Source of the DNA: Leptolyngbya sp. O-77
GTDB lineage: Bacteria; Cyanobacteriota; Cyanobacteriia; Elainellales; Elainellaceae
Assembly (NCBI RefSeq): GCF_001548395.1
Contig: NZ_AP017367.1
Span: 4,563,001 to 4,627,000 of the forward strand
DNA length: 64,000 bases
Direction of reading: 5' to 3'
The translations under genes and the position numbers were made by a program. The notes beneath the pieces were generated by a model. The model did not search any database. It saw nothing but the letters and a program-made list of their open reading frames with translations, and had not been told where the DNA came from. Shown piece by piece: positions 8,630-17,878 of the stretch. Each line of letters starts with the position of its first letter. Position 1 is the first letter of the stretch.

Positions 8630-10417
8630 ATGCGTACTCATTACTGCGGTCACCTGCGAGCAACTCACGTTGGAGACACTGTTACCCTTTGCGGCTGGGT
8701 CGATCGCAGACGAGATCATGGCGGCGTGATTTTTGTCGATTTGCGCGATCGCACGGGCATCGCCCAGATCGTCAGCGACCCAGAGCGCACGCCCGCGTCT
8801 TACGAACTAGCCGACAGCCTGCGAAACGAGTATGTGGTAAAGATCACGGGTCGCGTCACCCAGCGCCCGCCGGAATCGCTCAACCCCAAGCTGGCCACGG
8901 GCGAAGTCGAAATCTACGCCGACCAGATTGAAATTCTCAGCGCCGTGCGGAAGCAGTTGCCTTTCCAGGTGTCCACTGCCGAGCAAGAACCCGTGCGCGA
9001 AGACCTGCGGCTGAAATATCGCTATCTGGATCTGCGGCGCGAGCGGATGAGCCGCAACCTGCAACTGCGCCATGCGCTTATCAAAACCTTCCGCCGCTTT
9101 TTGGAAGACGAAGCCCACTTTATGGAAGTGGAAACGCCCGTGCTGACTCGCTCCACCCCGGAGGGAGCGCGGGACTACCTGGTGCCCAGCCGCGTCAATC
9201 CGGGCGAGTTTTTCGCGCTGCCCCAGTCGCCGCAGTTGTTCAAGCAAATTCTGATGGTGGCAGGGTGCGATCGCTACTATCAAATTGCCCGCTGCTTTCG
9301 CGACGAGGATCTCCGCGCCGACCGCCAGCCCGAATTCACCCAATTGGACATGGAGATGAGCTTCATGACCCAGGACGAAATTCTGTCGCTGAACGAAGAA
9401 ATGGTCTGCAAAGTCTTCAAAACCCTGAAGGGTATCGACATTCCGCGCCCCTTCCCGCGCCTCACCTACGCCGAGGCAATGGGCCGCTACGGCAGCGACA
9501 AGCCCGACACTCGCTTTGGGCTGGAGCTTGTAGACGTGTCGGACGTGGTGCAGGATATGGGCTTCAAGGTCTTTGCCGATGCAGTAAGCAAGGGCGGCAT
9601 TGTGAAAATCTTGCCGATTCCCGGTGGCAATGATGCGATTTCCAACGTCCGCATCAAGCCCGGTGGAGACCTGTTTAACGAGGCTACGACGATGGGCGCG
9701 AAGGGCTTGGCCTTCATCCGCGTTGGCGAAGATGGCGAAATCACAACGATCGGTGCCATCAAAGACAACCTCACCGAGGAGAAAAAAACGGAAATTCTCC
9801 AGCGGACAGACGCGAAACCCGGACACCTGCTGCTATTCGGCGCGGGCGACACCGACACTGTGAACAAAACGCTCGACCGCCTGCGGCAGGTCATTGGCAG
9901 AGAACTGGGGCTGATCGACCCGGACAAGATTAATCTGCTGTGGGTCGTGGATTTTCCCATGTTTGAGTGGAACGCTGAAGAAAAGCGCCTCGATCCGCTG
10001 CACCACCCCTTCACCGCGCCCCATCCCGACGACCTGAGCGACCTGAAAACTGCCCGCGCCCAGGCCTATGACCTGGTTTACAACGGCTTCGAGGTGGCAG
10101 GGGGCAGCCTGCGGATTTATCAGCCGGACTTGCAGCAGCAAGTGTTTGAGCTAATCGGCATTGGGCCCGACGAAGCCCGTGAAAAGTTTGGCTTTTTGCT
10201 AGAAGCCTTTGAATACGGCACGCCGCCGCACGGGGGCATCGCCTACGGGATTGACCGCTGGGCCATGCTGCTGTCGGGCGAAGAGTCGATCCGCGATGCG
10301 ATCGCCTTCCCCAAAACCCAGCAGGCCCGCTGCCTGATGACCAATGCGCCTTCCCCAGTAGACGACAAGCAGCTTAAGGAACTGTCAATTGCAAGTACCC
10401 ACAAGCCCAAAAGTTAG
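8630..10417 (+). CDS. aspS: aspartyl-tRNA synthetase
   Basis: This class IIb synthetase of 595 residues charges tRNA-Asp. It has the N-terminal OB fold (TLCGWVDRRRDHGGVIFVDL), class II motif 2 (FRDEDLRADRQPEFTQLDME), the bacterial-type GAD insertion in the middle and motif 3 (GIAYGIDRWAMLLSG) near the end. Length matches bacterial AspRS. Cyanobacterial enzymes of this type are often non-discriminating and also make Asp-tRNA-Asn for transamidation; sequence alone does not settle that here. It stands alone with about 420 bases upstream. Confidence 0.97.
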   Translation: MRTHYCGHLRATHVGDTVTLCGWVDRRRDHGGVIFVDLRDRTGIAQIVSDPERTPASYELADSLRNEYVVKITGRVTQRPPESLNPKLATGEVEIYADQIEILSAVRKQLPFQVSTAEQEPVREDLRLKYRYLDLRRERMSRNLQLRHALIKTFRRFLEDEAHFMEVETPVLTRSTPEGARDYLVPSRVNPGEFFALPQSPQLFKQILMVAGCDRYYQIARCFRDEDLRADRQPEFTQLDMEMSFMTQDEILSLNEEMVCKVFKTLKGIDIPRPFPRLTYAEAMGRYGSDKPDTRFGLELVDVSDVVQDMGFKVFADAVSKGGIVKILPIPGGNDAISNVRIKPGGDLFNEATTMGAKGLAFIRVGEDGEITTIGAIKDNLTEEKKTEILQRTDAKPGHLLLFGAGDTDTVNKTLDRLRQVIGRELGLIDPDKINLLWVVDFPMFEWNAEEKRLDPLHHPFTAPHPDDLSDLKTARAQAYDLVYNGFEVAGGSLRIYQPDLQQQVFELIGIGPDEAREKFGFLLEAFEYGTPPHGGIAYGIDRWAMLLSGEESIRDAIAFPKTQQARCLMTNAPSPVDDKQLKELSIASTHKPKS

Positions 10418-10478
10418 AAACTTGGGAGAAATTAGAAATTTGGGAGAAATTTGGGTGCATCTCGCTGAAATGGTCAAC

Positions 10479-13400
10479 CTAAAACACCAGACTGAGGGTT
10501 GAACCCTGTTCGGTCTTGGTCACCTCAATATGGGTCTGGAAGGCTTCCTTGAAGCGGGGCATGTGGGTAACGGTGAGGATGCAGGCAAAATCGGGGGCGA
10601 TCGCCTGAATCGCGGCAATCAGGCGATCGCAGCCCGCGTCGTCCTGCGTGCCAAAGCCTTCATCCACGATCAGCATTTGCATCGCCGTGCCCGACCGCTG
10701 CGACAATAGCCGCGCCAGCGCCAGCCGGATCGAGAAATTCACCCGGAAGGCTTCGCCGCCGGAATAGGTTTCGTAGGGGCGCGTGCCGTTGGCATCGGCA
10801 ATCAGGATATCCAGCGTGTCGATCAGGCCTTGGGGACTGGTGGATTTCCCCTTCCGGCGGGCCCGCTGCGTCACAAACCGAATATGCAGTTGATGATTGC
10901 TCAGCCGTCCTAGAATCTGGTTTGCCTCTGCCTCTAGCTGCGGCAGCACATTTTCGATCATTAATGCCTGGATGCCGTTTTTTCCAAAGGCTTGCGCTAG
11001 CTCGTGATAGACCTGGCGCTGGCGCTGGAGGTTGCGCTGCTGAATCAGCAAATCTGCCTGCTGCTGCTCTAGGGCTGCAAGTTGCTGAATCTGCTGCTCC
11101 AGCCGTCCCAAATTGGCCAGCCCCGCATCCAACTGGGTGCGCCGCTGCTGTATCTGCTGTTCTAGGGTGGCGATCGCCCCTGCGGGGTCAGGCGTGGCTT
11201 CGATTTGCTGCACCAGCATTCGGACGTCTGCGGCGAGATGGTCTAACAAGTGCGATCGCTCTGTCAGCCGCGCTGCCAAATCCTTCACCTGCTGCTGCAC
11301 CTGGGGATATTGCTGCTGCGCCTGCTGAAGCTCCTGATAACGCAACTGCCACACCTGCGCCAGCCGCAGCGCATTTCGCAGCGTGGTGTGGCGCTTCAGG
11401 TTATAGGCGATCGCCTCGATTTGCTGCTCCAAGTCGCGAATCTGCCGCTGCAACACCGACTGGTTCAGCAATTCCGCCCGCTGCTGTTCTACGGTTGCCA
11501 GTTGCGCCTCCAACTCTGGCTGCTGAGCGAGTAGCTGCTGGAGCCGCTTTTGCGCCTGCTTTAGCTCCGCGTGTTTGATCTCTGCCCAGCGCCAGCGATC
11601 GACCTCGCCCCGCGCCAAGGCATGGTCGCGATCATCATATTGAAGCTGCGCCAGGGTTTCATCCAGCAGGCGCAACTCTTCGTGCAGGTCGGGAGCATAG
11701 TCGCCTGTTTGGAGCGATCGCCCCAGATCTGCCTCCTCCTGCGCCAACTGTTGCAGCCGCGCCTCGACGGTCGCCCTGTCCTGCACCTGCTGCTGAAGCT
11801 GGCCTTGCAGTTGCAAAACATCGCTATAGTCTGCCAGTTCCTTTTCTAGATCGCGATATTCCTGGCGCAACACCTGAATTTCGCGCTCCGAAACGGCAAG
11901 CTGTTCTCGAATCACCCAAAGCTGATCATAAAGCTCCTGCTTTTCGGCGTGATGCCGCTCCATCACCACCGCCCAATGATGCTCATCCAGCGGGCGATCG
12001 CACAGGGGACACGGGGGAAAACTGCTCTGGGAACCTGGCTGCTCCTGGCTATGAACCATTAACGCTGCATCCGGTAGCACCTTGAGCGTCGTTTGCTTTG
12101 TCTTTCCGCGACGTTTTCGGATTCCCGCCGAATCAGCACGCTCTGCCTCTAGAAAATCAGAAGAGAGTTCTGGAGATTGTGTCGAAGATTGTTCAGACGC
12201 TCGTTCAGAGGCCCGTTCCAAAGAAGTCCGATGCGGCTCTAGAGAAGAGGCAGGCTGGGCGATCGCACCAGGCATCTGCTGCTGAAGCAACGCCATTTTA
12301 TTGTCCAGCCCCGCCACCTGCGCCTCTAGTTCGCGCTGACGTTCCTGGAGCCGTTCCATAAAGGTACGCCGCTCCATACCTTTCTCGCGCAATTCTTGCT
12401 GATAGCGACGGCGATTTTCCAAATACGCGCTCCGTTCCATGATCGCGGTTAGCGCTTGACAAGCCTGAGCCTGCTGACCCTGCTGCTGAAGAAGCTGTTG
12501 ACGGGTCGTTTGATATTCTTCTAAACGGGCCTGGAGCCGTGCCTGGGCGCGATCCAGCGTCGCACGAATCTGCTGCTGGCGCTGCATCAGGGGGGCAGCC
12601 TGGGACTGAAGCTGGTCTAGCTGCACCAGCCGCTCTCGCGCCGTTCGCAAGTTTTCTAGAGCAGTGTCGAGGTCAGGCGCTTTTGCCAGAGTGTGCTGCA
12701 ACTCCTGGATTTGCTGCTGGAGGGTGTCGCGCTGTGCCTGGAGGCGCGAGTGCTGATCCTGCAATGCAGCAAGCTGGGTGCTAAGCTGCTGCTGGAGTTG
12801 GTCGCGCTGGGCGATCGCCGCTTGGTGAGCATGAAACTTGGCAGACTGAATCTCTTCCTCAGTTTGCAGGCTGTGAAACTCGGTGTAGCCTGCGGTGATT
12901 TCGTCTGCCTTTGAGAGGATCGCTTCGAGCGATCGCAACTGCTGCTGGGCTGCTGCCAAATCCTGCTGGAGTCGCTGGCCGTCTTGCCGCAACCGCTGCT
13001 CTTGCTGCTGGTGCGATTGCAACTGCTGAGTCCAGGCGCGGCGCTGCTGCTGCACGGCTTGCAGTTGGTGCAGTGCATCGGTATCGCTGGTCTGATCCCG
13101 CTGCCAGGTGTCGATTTGCGCCCTCAGCGCTTCGCACTCCGCCGATAAAGACGCGCCTGCTTCTAGCTGTTGTGCAAGGGTTTCTAGCGATCGCTCCAGC
13201 ACGTCTAGCTCTGCTTTGGCCAGGCGCGATCGCTCTCGGGCGGTTTCCGCCGCCTCGTCATACTGATCCAGCTTTAGCAAGTCAGCGAGAATCTGCTTGC
13301 GCTCGCCCGGCCGCTTCAGCATGAATTCGTCTGCCCGCCCCTGCCGCAGATAGGCTGAGTTGACAAAGGTTTCATAATCTAGCCGCAGGTGTTGCAAAAT

Positions 13401-13757
13401 CAACTGCTGCGTCGCCCGCACTCCCCGTTCCGTCAGCGGACGAAACCCCGTCGGCGTTTCGATCTGAAGCTCCAGGCTGCTGGTCTGCCCGCGGACTCGC
13501 GTCCGCAGCACTCGATAGGTCTGCTGGCGACAGCCAAACGTAAACTCTACCTGGGCTTCGGTTTCGCCCTGGTGAATCACGTCGTCTTCGTGAGTTACGC
13601 GGCTTTCACCCCAGATTGCCCAGGCGATCGCCTCTAGTAGCGAAGATTTGCCCGCGCCGTTTTGCCCGCACACACACGCCACATGCAGCCCCCGAAAGTC
13701 GAGCGCCGCCTGCCGATAGCTGAGGAAATTTTTGAGTTTTAATTGCAGCGGAATCAT
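10479..13757 (-). CDS. sbcC: SbcC/Rad50-type SMC ATPase
   Basis: The 1092-residue protein is the ATPase and coiled-coil arm of the SbcCD (Mre11-Rad50-like) nuclease, which opens hairpins and processes DNA ends. Seen in order: a Walker A motif (GQNGAGKSS) near residue 35, a very Gln-rich coiled coil, a zinc-hook CPLC at about residue 580, a second coiled coil, the ABC signature region (TYSGGEAFRVNFSIRLALA) and a Walker B (MLIVDEGFGTQDD). About 95 residues just before the hook are Ser/Glu-rich and look like an insertion in the arm. The start at 13757 gives MIPLQLKLKNFLSYR, the family's usual beginning. The nuclease partner SbcD is not adjacent. Confidence 0.92.
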   Translation of the reverse strand: MIPLQLKLKNFLSYRQAALDFRGLHVACVCGQNGAGKSSLLEAIAWAIWGESRVTHEDDVIHQGETEAQVEFTFGCRQQTYRVLRTRVRGQTSSLELQIETPTGFRPLTERGVRATQQLILQHLRLDYETFVNSAYLRQGRADEFMLKRPGERKQILADLLKLDQYDEAAETARERSRLAKAELDVLERSLETLAQQLEAGASLSAECEALRAQIDTWQRDQTSDTDALHQLQAVQQQRRAWTQQLQSHQQQEQRLRQDGQRLQQDLAAAQQQLRSLEAILSKADEITAGYTEFHSLQTEEEIQSAKFHAHQAAIAQRDQLQQQLSTQLAALQDQHSRLQAQRDTLQQQIQELQHTLAKAPDLDTALENLRTARERLVQLDQLQSQAAPLMQRQQQIRATLDRAQARLQARLEEYQTTRQQLLQQQGQQAQACQALTAIMERSAYLENRRRYQQELREKGMERRTFMERLQERQRELEAQVAGLDNKMALLQQQMPGAIAQPASSLEPHRTSLERASERASEQSSTQSPELSSDFLEAERADSAGIRKRRGKTKQTTLKVLPDAALMVHSQEQPGSQSSFPPCPLCDRPLDEHHWAVVMERHHAEKQELYDQLWVIREQLAVSEREIQVLRQEYRDLEKELADYSDVLQLQGQLQQQVQDRATVEARLQQLAQEEADLGRSLQTGDYAPDLHEELRLLDETLAQLQYDDRDHALARGEVDRWRWAEIKHAELKQAQKRLQQLLAQQPELEAQLATVEQQRAELLNQSVLQRQIRDLEQQIEAIAYNLKRHTTLRNALRLAQVWQLRYQELQQAQQQYPQVQQQVKDLAARLTERSHLLDHLAADVRMLVQQIEATPDPAGAIATLEQQIQQRRTQLDAGLANLGRLEQQIQQLAALEQQQADLLIQQRNLQRQRQVYHELAQAFGKNGIQALMIENVLPQLEAEANQILGRLSNHQLHIRFVTQRARRKGKSTSPQGLIDTLDILIADANGTRPYETYSGGEAFRVNFSIRLALARLLSQRSGTAMQMLIVDEGFGTQDDAGCDRLIAAIQAIAPDFACILTVTHMPRFKEAFQTHIEVTKTEQGSTLSLVF

Positions 13758-13832
13758 GAACCCACGCCCAGCCCTGATCCCAGTGTAGCAGTACGGGCGA
13801 TCGCAAGTACAGATGCTCAGAAGGATAGGGAC

Positions 13833-13941
13833 TCGTGCTATGTCATAGCTATGACTTAGGTTGGTAGTCAGCGCTTTAGCGCTGAAGCGCTGACTACGAG
13901 CCAAGGCATCACCCTAAAACCAAATCATAACACTGCACTAG
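13833..13941. repeat. MITE-like element, copy A
   Basis: A roughly 109-bp element with imperfect terminal inverted repeats (GTGCTATGTCATAG at left; complement of CTGCACTAG at right) and a long central palindrome built from TAGTCAGCGCT and AGCGCTGACTA. It carries no coding sequence. Related copies lie at 14924-15032 and 45700-45792. The right end abuts a protein-like fragment. Confidence 0.75.
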
Positions 13942-14116
13942 GCAAGTCTAGGTTTAAGCCTGCCAAATCCCAAAACTGCCGGTCTCTAATCGGTTTTTGA
14001 AAGATACCGTCTTGCAATACCAGCGTGGGCAGCATTGGAAAATCTCTGACTTGGGATAGTCGCGGCGATCGCCCTTTTTCCTCAAAACTCTGCCCCTGTG
14101 GACAGTCTTGACAGTT
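13925..14116 (-). pseudogene. protein-coding remnant cut by MITE copy A
   Basis: The minus strand is open for about 63 codons and reads like real protein (for example FPMLPTLVLQDGIFQKPI and RDRQFWDLAGLNLDLP), but there is no good start codon, and the last few codons and the stop come from the end of the MITE. I do not recognise the family. The simplest reading is the surviving piece of a gene whose C-terminus was replaced when the element inserted. An internal ATG could still give a 37-residue product. Confidence 0.4.
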
Positions 14117-14427
14117 TTAAGTTAAAGTTGTAGTGAGTTTGCATAAGAGGTTGGAGCCTGCTGAAAGCTTCACTACCCAGACGTTCCTTGCCCAAGGAGT
14201 CAGCCCAGGTTAATGAGAATTGCATGGCGATTGGTCTCCTAGGGTAAGCTTCCCAGTCATGTCCTTGGTCAGCCTCTCAGTATGAGAGGTATCAACAGCG
14301 ACTCAAATCTCTGGACTAGAATTAGAGCTAAGGACGGATCAAATCATTTATTCATCTCAAGTCATCTATTCATCACCTGTCAACGCCATCTTTATAATCC
14401 GCTGCTTGAAGCTGCCACGTCGAGACT
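14117..14427. other. intergenic region upstream of the Fur-family gene
   Basis: About 310 bases, AT-richer than the surroundings, with short direct repeats (TCATTTATTCATCTCAAG then TCATCTATTCATCAC near 14345-14375) close to the regulator start. These could be operator-like, but no Fur or PerR box was clear. Confidence 0.3.
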
Positions 14428-14883
14428 ATGAATCCTGAAACTGCTGACCGCAAACCCATTCGCTCGCTAGAAGACGCTCTCAATCGCTGTCAGCTTTTGG
14501 GAATGCGCCTCAGCAAGCAGCGCCGCTTCATTTTGGAGTTGCTCTGGCAGCAGCAGGAACACCTCTCGGCCCGCGAAATCTACGATCGTCTCAATCAGCA
14601 GGGCAAAGACATTGGCCACACCTCCGTCTACCAAAACCTAGAAGCACTGTCTGAGCAGGGCATCATCGAATGCGTCGAGCGCTCCGACGGACGACTCTAC
14701 GGCAACATCAGCGATCCCCATAGCCATGTGAACTGTTTGGATACCAACCAAATTCTAGATGTTCATGTTGACCTGCCTAGCGACTTGATCGAGCAGATCG
14801 AGCAGCAGACCGGCGTGAAAATTACAGGCTATTCCATCGACTTTTTTGGCTATAGGCAGCCACCGCAGGAGTCGGCGGAATGA
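14428..14883 (+). CDS. Fur-family transcriptional regulator (PerR/FurC-like)
   Basis: The 151-residue protein has the Fur winged helix (LSAREIYDRLNQQGKDIGHTSVYQNLEALSEQG, in two adjoining parts) and a shortened dimerisation domain with HSHVNC and LDVHVDLP. Fur proteins sense iron, zinc, manganese or peroxide and repress genes for uptake or oxidative defence. The usual C-terminal pair of CxxC zinc motifs is absent; only one Cys lies in the HSHVNC position. Among cyanobacterial paralogues this resembles the PerR/FurC branch more than FurA or Zur, but that is inference. The gene is monocistronic and sits between two MITE copies. Confidence 0.85.
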   Translation: MNPETADRKPIRSLEDALNRCQLLGMRLSKQRRFILELLWQQQEHLSAREIYDRLNQQGKDIGHTSVYQNLEALSEQGIIECVERSDGRLYGNISDPHSHVNCLDTNQILDVHVDLPSDLIEQIEQQTGVKITGYSIDFFGYRQPPQESAE

Positions 14884-14923
14884 TGGGGTGAGGGAGGATA
14901 GTAAAATAGTACGGTGAGGGAAT

Positions 14924-15032
14924 CTAGTGCTACGTCACAGCTAGAACTTAGGTTGGTAGTAAGCGCTTTAGCGCTGAAGCGCTTACTACGAGCCAAGGCA
15001 TCACCTTAAACTAAACCATGACACCGCACTAG
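14924..15032. repeat. MITE-like element, copy B
   Basis: A complete 109-bp copy starting CTAGTGC and ending GCACTAG. Compared with copy A, the central stem has C to A on the left arm and G to T on the right, a compensatory change that keeps the base pair. It lies between the Fur-family gene and the end of the aldo/keto reductase gene. Confidence 0.8.
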
Positions 15033-15064
15033 AGGCATCCCTGCGACATTCCACCGCACGACGA

Positions 15065-16015
15065 CTACTCCCAAGCCTGGGCGATCGCCCCTTGTTCTTC
15101 CTCACTCAGCATCCAGCCCAACGCTCCGGCATTTTGGGCGGCTTGGCTGGCATTCTTTGCACCCGGAATCGGCACCACATTGCCCTGAGCAATCAGCCAG
15201 TTGAGCGCCACCTGCGCCGGAGTGCGGTCATATTTCTGCCCAATCTCCTTTAGCAAGCCCACCTTTGGCGCAAGTTTTTCCAGCCCTTCTCGGCTAAAGC
15301 GCGGGTCAAGTCTGCGGGCCCCTTGGGGTGGCGTGTAGGTTTCGGGTGTATATTTTCCCGTCAACAACCCCTGCGCCAAAGGGCTATAGGCCAGAATCGT
15401 CACGCCCAGTTGCCGCGCTGCGTCCATGATGCCATTGCGCTCAATCTGCCGCGCCAGCAGGGAATATTGCACCTGGTTTACCGCTAGGGACACGCCGCGC
15501 TGCGCTAGCAGGTCAAACGCCCGCTGCATCTGCTCAGCGGAGTAGTTGCTCACGCCGACAGACTTGATGCGACCCTGCTGCACCTCATCGGCCAGGGCAT
15601 TCATCAGCGTTGGCTGCCCCATCAAAAAGTCGAAGGGCCAGTGAACCTGATACAAGTCCACCGTGGGCACTTGGAGCCGCTTGAGGCTGGCAGTCAGGGC
15701 ATCAGCCACTGCACTTCCCCAAATTCGCCAGGGCAGAGGAAAGTATTTCGTTGCCAAAATCACGGGCTGCTGGAGTTCCTTTGCAAAGCGCCCAATCAGC
15801 CGCTCGGATTCGCCCAGTCCATAAATTTCAGCCGTATCAAAGAAGTTTACACCAGCCTCGACCGCAGTTTTGAAGGCATCGCGCAGGGCCGCTTCGTCAT
15901 AGTCACTGCCGTAGCCCCAGTAGAGCTTGTCGCCCCAGGCCCAGGTGCCAATACCGAGGGCAGGAACCGTGGGGCCGCTAGGGCCGAGGGTGAGGGTTTG
16001 CATTACGTGGGTCAT
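15065..16015 (-). CDS. aldo/keto reductase
   Basis: This 316-residue NAD(P)H-dependent oxidoreductase of the TIM-barrel AKR family has the catalytic tetrad in place: Asp and Tyr in FFDTAEIYG, Lys in ILATKYFP and His in YQVHWPF. The nucleotide-binding end (VPIPGAKNASQA) is also present. Substrate cannot be deduced. Two ATG codons lie close together (16015 and 16003); I keep the longer form. It is transcribed towards MITE copy B, and its 5' side faces the hairpin array. Confidence 0.9.
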   Translation of the reverse strand: MTHVMQTLTLGPSGPTVPALGIGTWAWGDKLYWGYGSDYDEAALRDAFKTAVEAGVNFFDTAEIYGLGESERLIGRFAKELQQPVILATKYFPLPWRIWGSAVADALTASLKRLQVPTVDLYQVHWPFDFLMGQPTLMNALADEVQQGRIKSVGVSNYSAEQMQRAFDLLAQRGVSLAVNQVQYSLLARQIERNGIMDAARQLGVTILAYSPLAQGLLTGKYTPETYTPPQGARRLDPRFSREGLEKLAPKVGLLKEIGQKYDRTPAQVALNWLIAQGNVVPIPGAKNASQAAQNAGALGWMLSEEEQGAIAQAWE

Positions 16016-16084
16016 GGGTTCAGGTCATTTCAGAATGCGGTTTGCAGGCATGAACTGGGGCTGGGCAGCGTAAACAGCCTAACC

Positions 16085-16307
16085 GTTCGTAGTGGTGACT
16101 TCAGTCACCCGATTCCGTTCGTAGTGGTGACTTCAGTCACCCGATTCCGTTCGTAGTAGTGACTTCAGTCACCCGATTCCGTTCGTAGTGGTGACTTCAG
16201 TCACCCGATTCCGTTCGTAGTAGTGACTTCAGTCACCCGATTCCGTTCGTAGTGGTGACTTCAGTCACCCGATTCCGTTCGTAGTGGTGACTTCAGTCAC
16301 CCGATTC
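16085..16307. repeat. tandem array of seven 32-bp hairpin units
   Basis: Seven head-to-tail units of 32 bp, each containing GGTGACTTCAGTCACC, a 7-bp inverted repeat, between GTTCGTAGT and CGATTCC. Units 3 and 5 have A for G at one stem position; the last base of unit 7 differs. There are no spacers, so it is not a CRISPR. It lies in the divergent region between the aldo/keto reductase and the GT4 gene. A shorter related hairpin (GCAGACTCAAGTCTGC) follows near 16340-16355. Confidence 0.9.
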
Positions 16308-16590
16308 ACAACTAGCTCCTTGGAAGCGGGCTTAGGAGGCAGACTCAAGTCTGCACTACCAACTAGGGGCAGAACTTCCGCCTCAGAATACTAGAGGCAG
16401 TATTCGGGGGCAATCCTGCAAGCCCAGTGTCTCCCGTTATCTTGAGTGTATCGTTACATTTCGCAACTTTGGGGCATTGGGATTTGAACGGAGTCGAGCA
16501 TTTGTAAATGGACTTAACATTTGAGCGAGTGAGCGGGGTTAAGCTGTGTAAAATTGGTGGAACTTACGCGATGAGGATTGGGACGGGACG
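16308..16590. other. upstream region of the GT4 glycosyltransferase gene
   Basis: About 280 bases downstream of the array. Apart from a hairpin at 16340-16355 I see no clear site; the last 30 bases before the ATG contain GGGACGGGACG, which may serve as the ribosome binding site. Confidence 0.3.
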
Positions 16591-17778
16591 ATGAAAATCC
16601 TGGTTCTGGCATGGGAGTTTCCGCCGCGCATCGTGGGAGGAATCGCTCGCCATGTCTCGGAACTATTTCCCGAAATTGTGAAGCTGGGGCATGAGGTTCA
16701 CCTGCTGACGGTGGAGTTTGGGCAAGCGCCCCACTACGAGGTCGTGGAAGGGGTGCGGGTGCATCGCGTTCCGGTGATAGGGGGGCACGACTTTTTTCAC
16801 TGGGTGGTGAATATGAACGAGAGCATGGGTCGCCACGGCGGTAAACTGCTCTCGGAAGACGGCCCTTTCGATCTGATTCATGCCCACGACTGGCTGGTGG
16901 GCGACGCGGCGATCGCCCTCAAACATGCCTTCCACATTCCCCTGATCGCCACCATCCACGCCACAGAAGCGGGCCGCCACAACGGGCTGCACAACCCCAC
17001 CCACCACTACATCGCAGGCAAGGAAAAACTGCTGACCCATGAAGCCTGGCGGCTAATCGTCTGCACACAATACATGCAGCGAGAAGTGGAGCGCGTGCTG
17101 CATTGCCCCTGGGACAAGACCGATGTCGTGTTCAACGGCATTCGCCCGGAGAAAAAGCCCGCCCGCGACGAGTTTGACTGGCAGACCTTCCGCCGCCGCT
17201 ATGCCACCGATGACGAGCGAATTGTTTACTACGTCGGGCGCATGACCCACGAAAAAGGGGTTCATATTCTGCTCAGCGCGGCCCCCAAAGTGATTTGGGA
17301 AATGAACGGCAATGCCAAGATCATCCTCATCGGCACGGGCTACACTGACCATTTAAAACGGCAGGCGTGGGATTTGGGCATCTGGCACAAGTGTTATTTC
17401 ACTGGGTTTATGTCTGATGCCGACCTGAACCAATTTCAGGCGATCGCCGACTGCGCCGTATTTCCCAGCCTCTACGAACCCTTTGGCATTGTCGTGCTGG
17501 AGAGTTTCGCTGCCCGCGTGCCCGTCGTGGTGTCCGACACGGGCGGTTTGCCGGAAGTGGTGCAGCACCGCAAAACGGGCATCGTTACTCAAACCAACAA
17601 CCCGGATTCCCTGGCCTGGGGCATTTTGGAAGTGTTGCGCCATCCCGAAGAATCCAAAGTGCTGGTGGAAAACGCCTACATCGACCTGGTGCAGCGCTTC
17701 CGCTGGGAAGACCTGGCCGCCCAAACCGAAGCCATCTATCGCCGCGTCGTCCGCGAGCGCAAAACCGTTCAGTGGTAA
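16591..17778 (+). CDS. glycosyltransferase family 4 protein
   Basis: The 395-residue GT-B protein starts with the glycogen-synthase-like motif LAWEFPPRIVGGIARHVSEL and ends with a donor-binding domain containing PSLYEPFGIVVLESFAA (the E-x7-E motif) and DTGGLPEVV. It transfers a sugar from a nucleotide donor with retention. Short GlgA-like proteins of this size in cyanobacteria are annotated as glycosyltransferases rather than true starch or glycogen synthases, and the product is uncertain. No signal peptide is visible. The phospholipase D-like gene follows by 100 bases on the same strand. Confidence 0.88.
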   Translation: MKILVLAWEFPPRIVGGIARHVSELFPEIVKLGHEVHLLTVEFGQAPHYEVVEGVRVHRVPVIGGHDFFHWVVNMNESMGRHGGKLLSEDGPFDLIHAHDWLVGDAAIALKHAFHIPLIATIHATEAGRHNGLHNPTHHYIAGKEKLLTHEAWRLIVCTQYMQREVERVLHCPWDKTDVVFNGIRPEKKPARDEFDWQTFRRRYATDDERIVYYVGRMTHEKGVHILLSAAPKVIWEMNGNAKIILIGTGYTDHLKRQAWDLGIWHKCYFTGFMSDADLNQFQAIADCAVFPSLYEPFGIVVLESFAARVPVVVSDTGGLPEVVQHRKTGIVTQTNNPDSLAWGILEVLRHPEESKVLVENAYIDLVQRFRWEDLAAQTEAIYRRVVRERKTVQW

Positions 17779-17878
17779 GCGTTAGCCGCTGTTGCTTGTC
17801 GGGAAAATTAGGGTTAGGGGGGTTAGGGGGTTAGAGGTCAGTCCCGAACCCCGCCTGACACCTTTCAGGGGCATCTCG

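Noticed and set aside
8807..9826. Long open frame antisense to aspS
   Set aside because: It lies wholly within aspS on the opposite strand and reads as a low-complexity shadow of a G+C-rich gene.
16085..16307. CRISPR array
   Set aside because: The units abut directly with no spacers and each is a hairpin; it is a tandem repeat.
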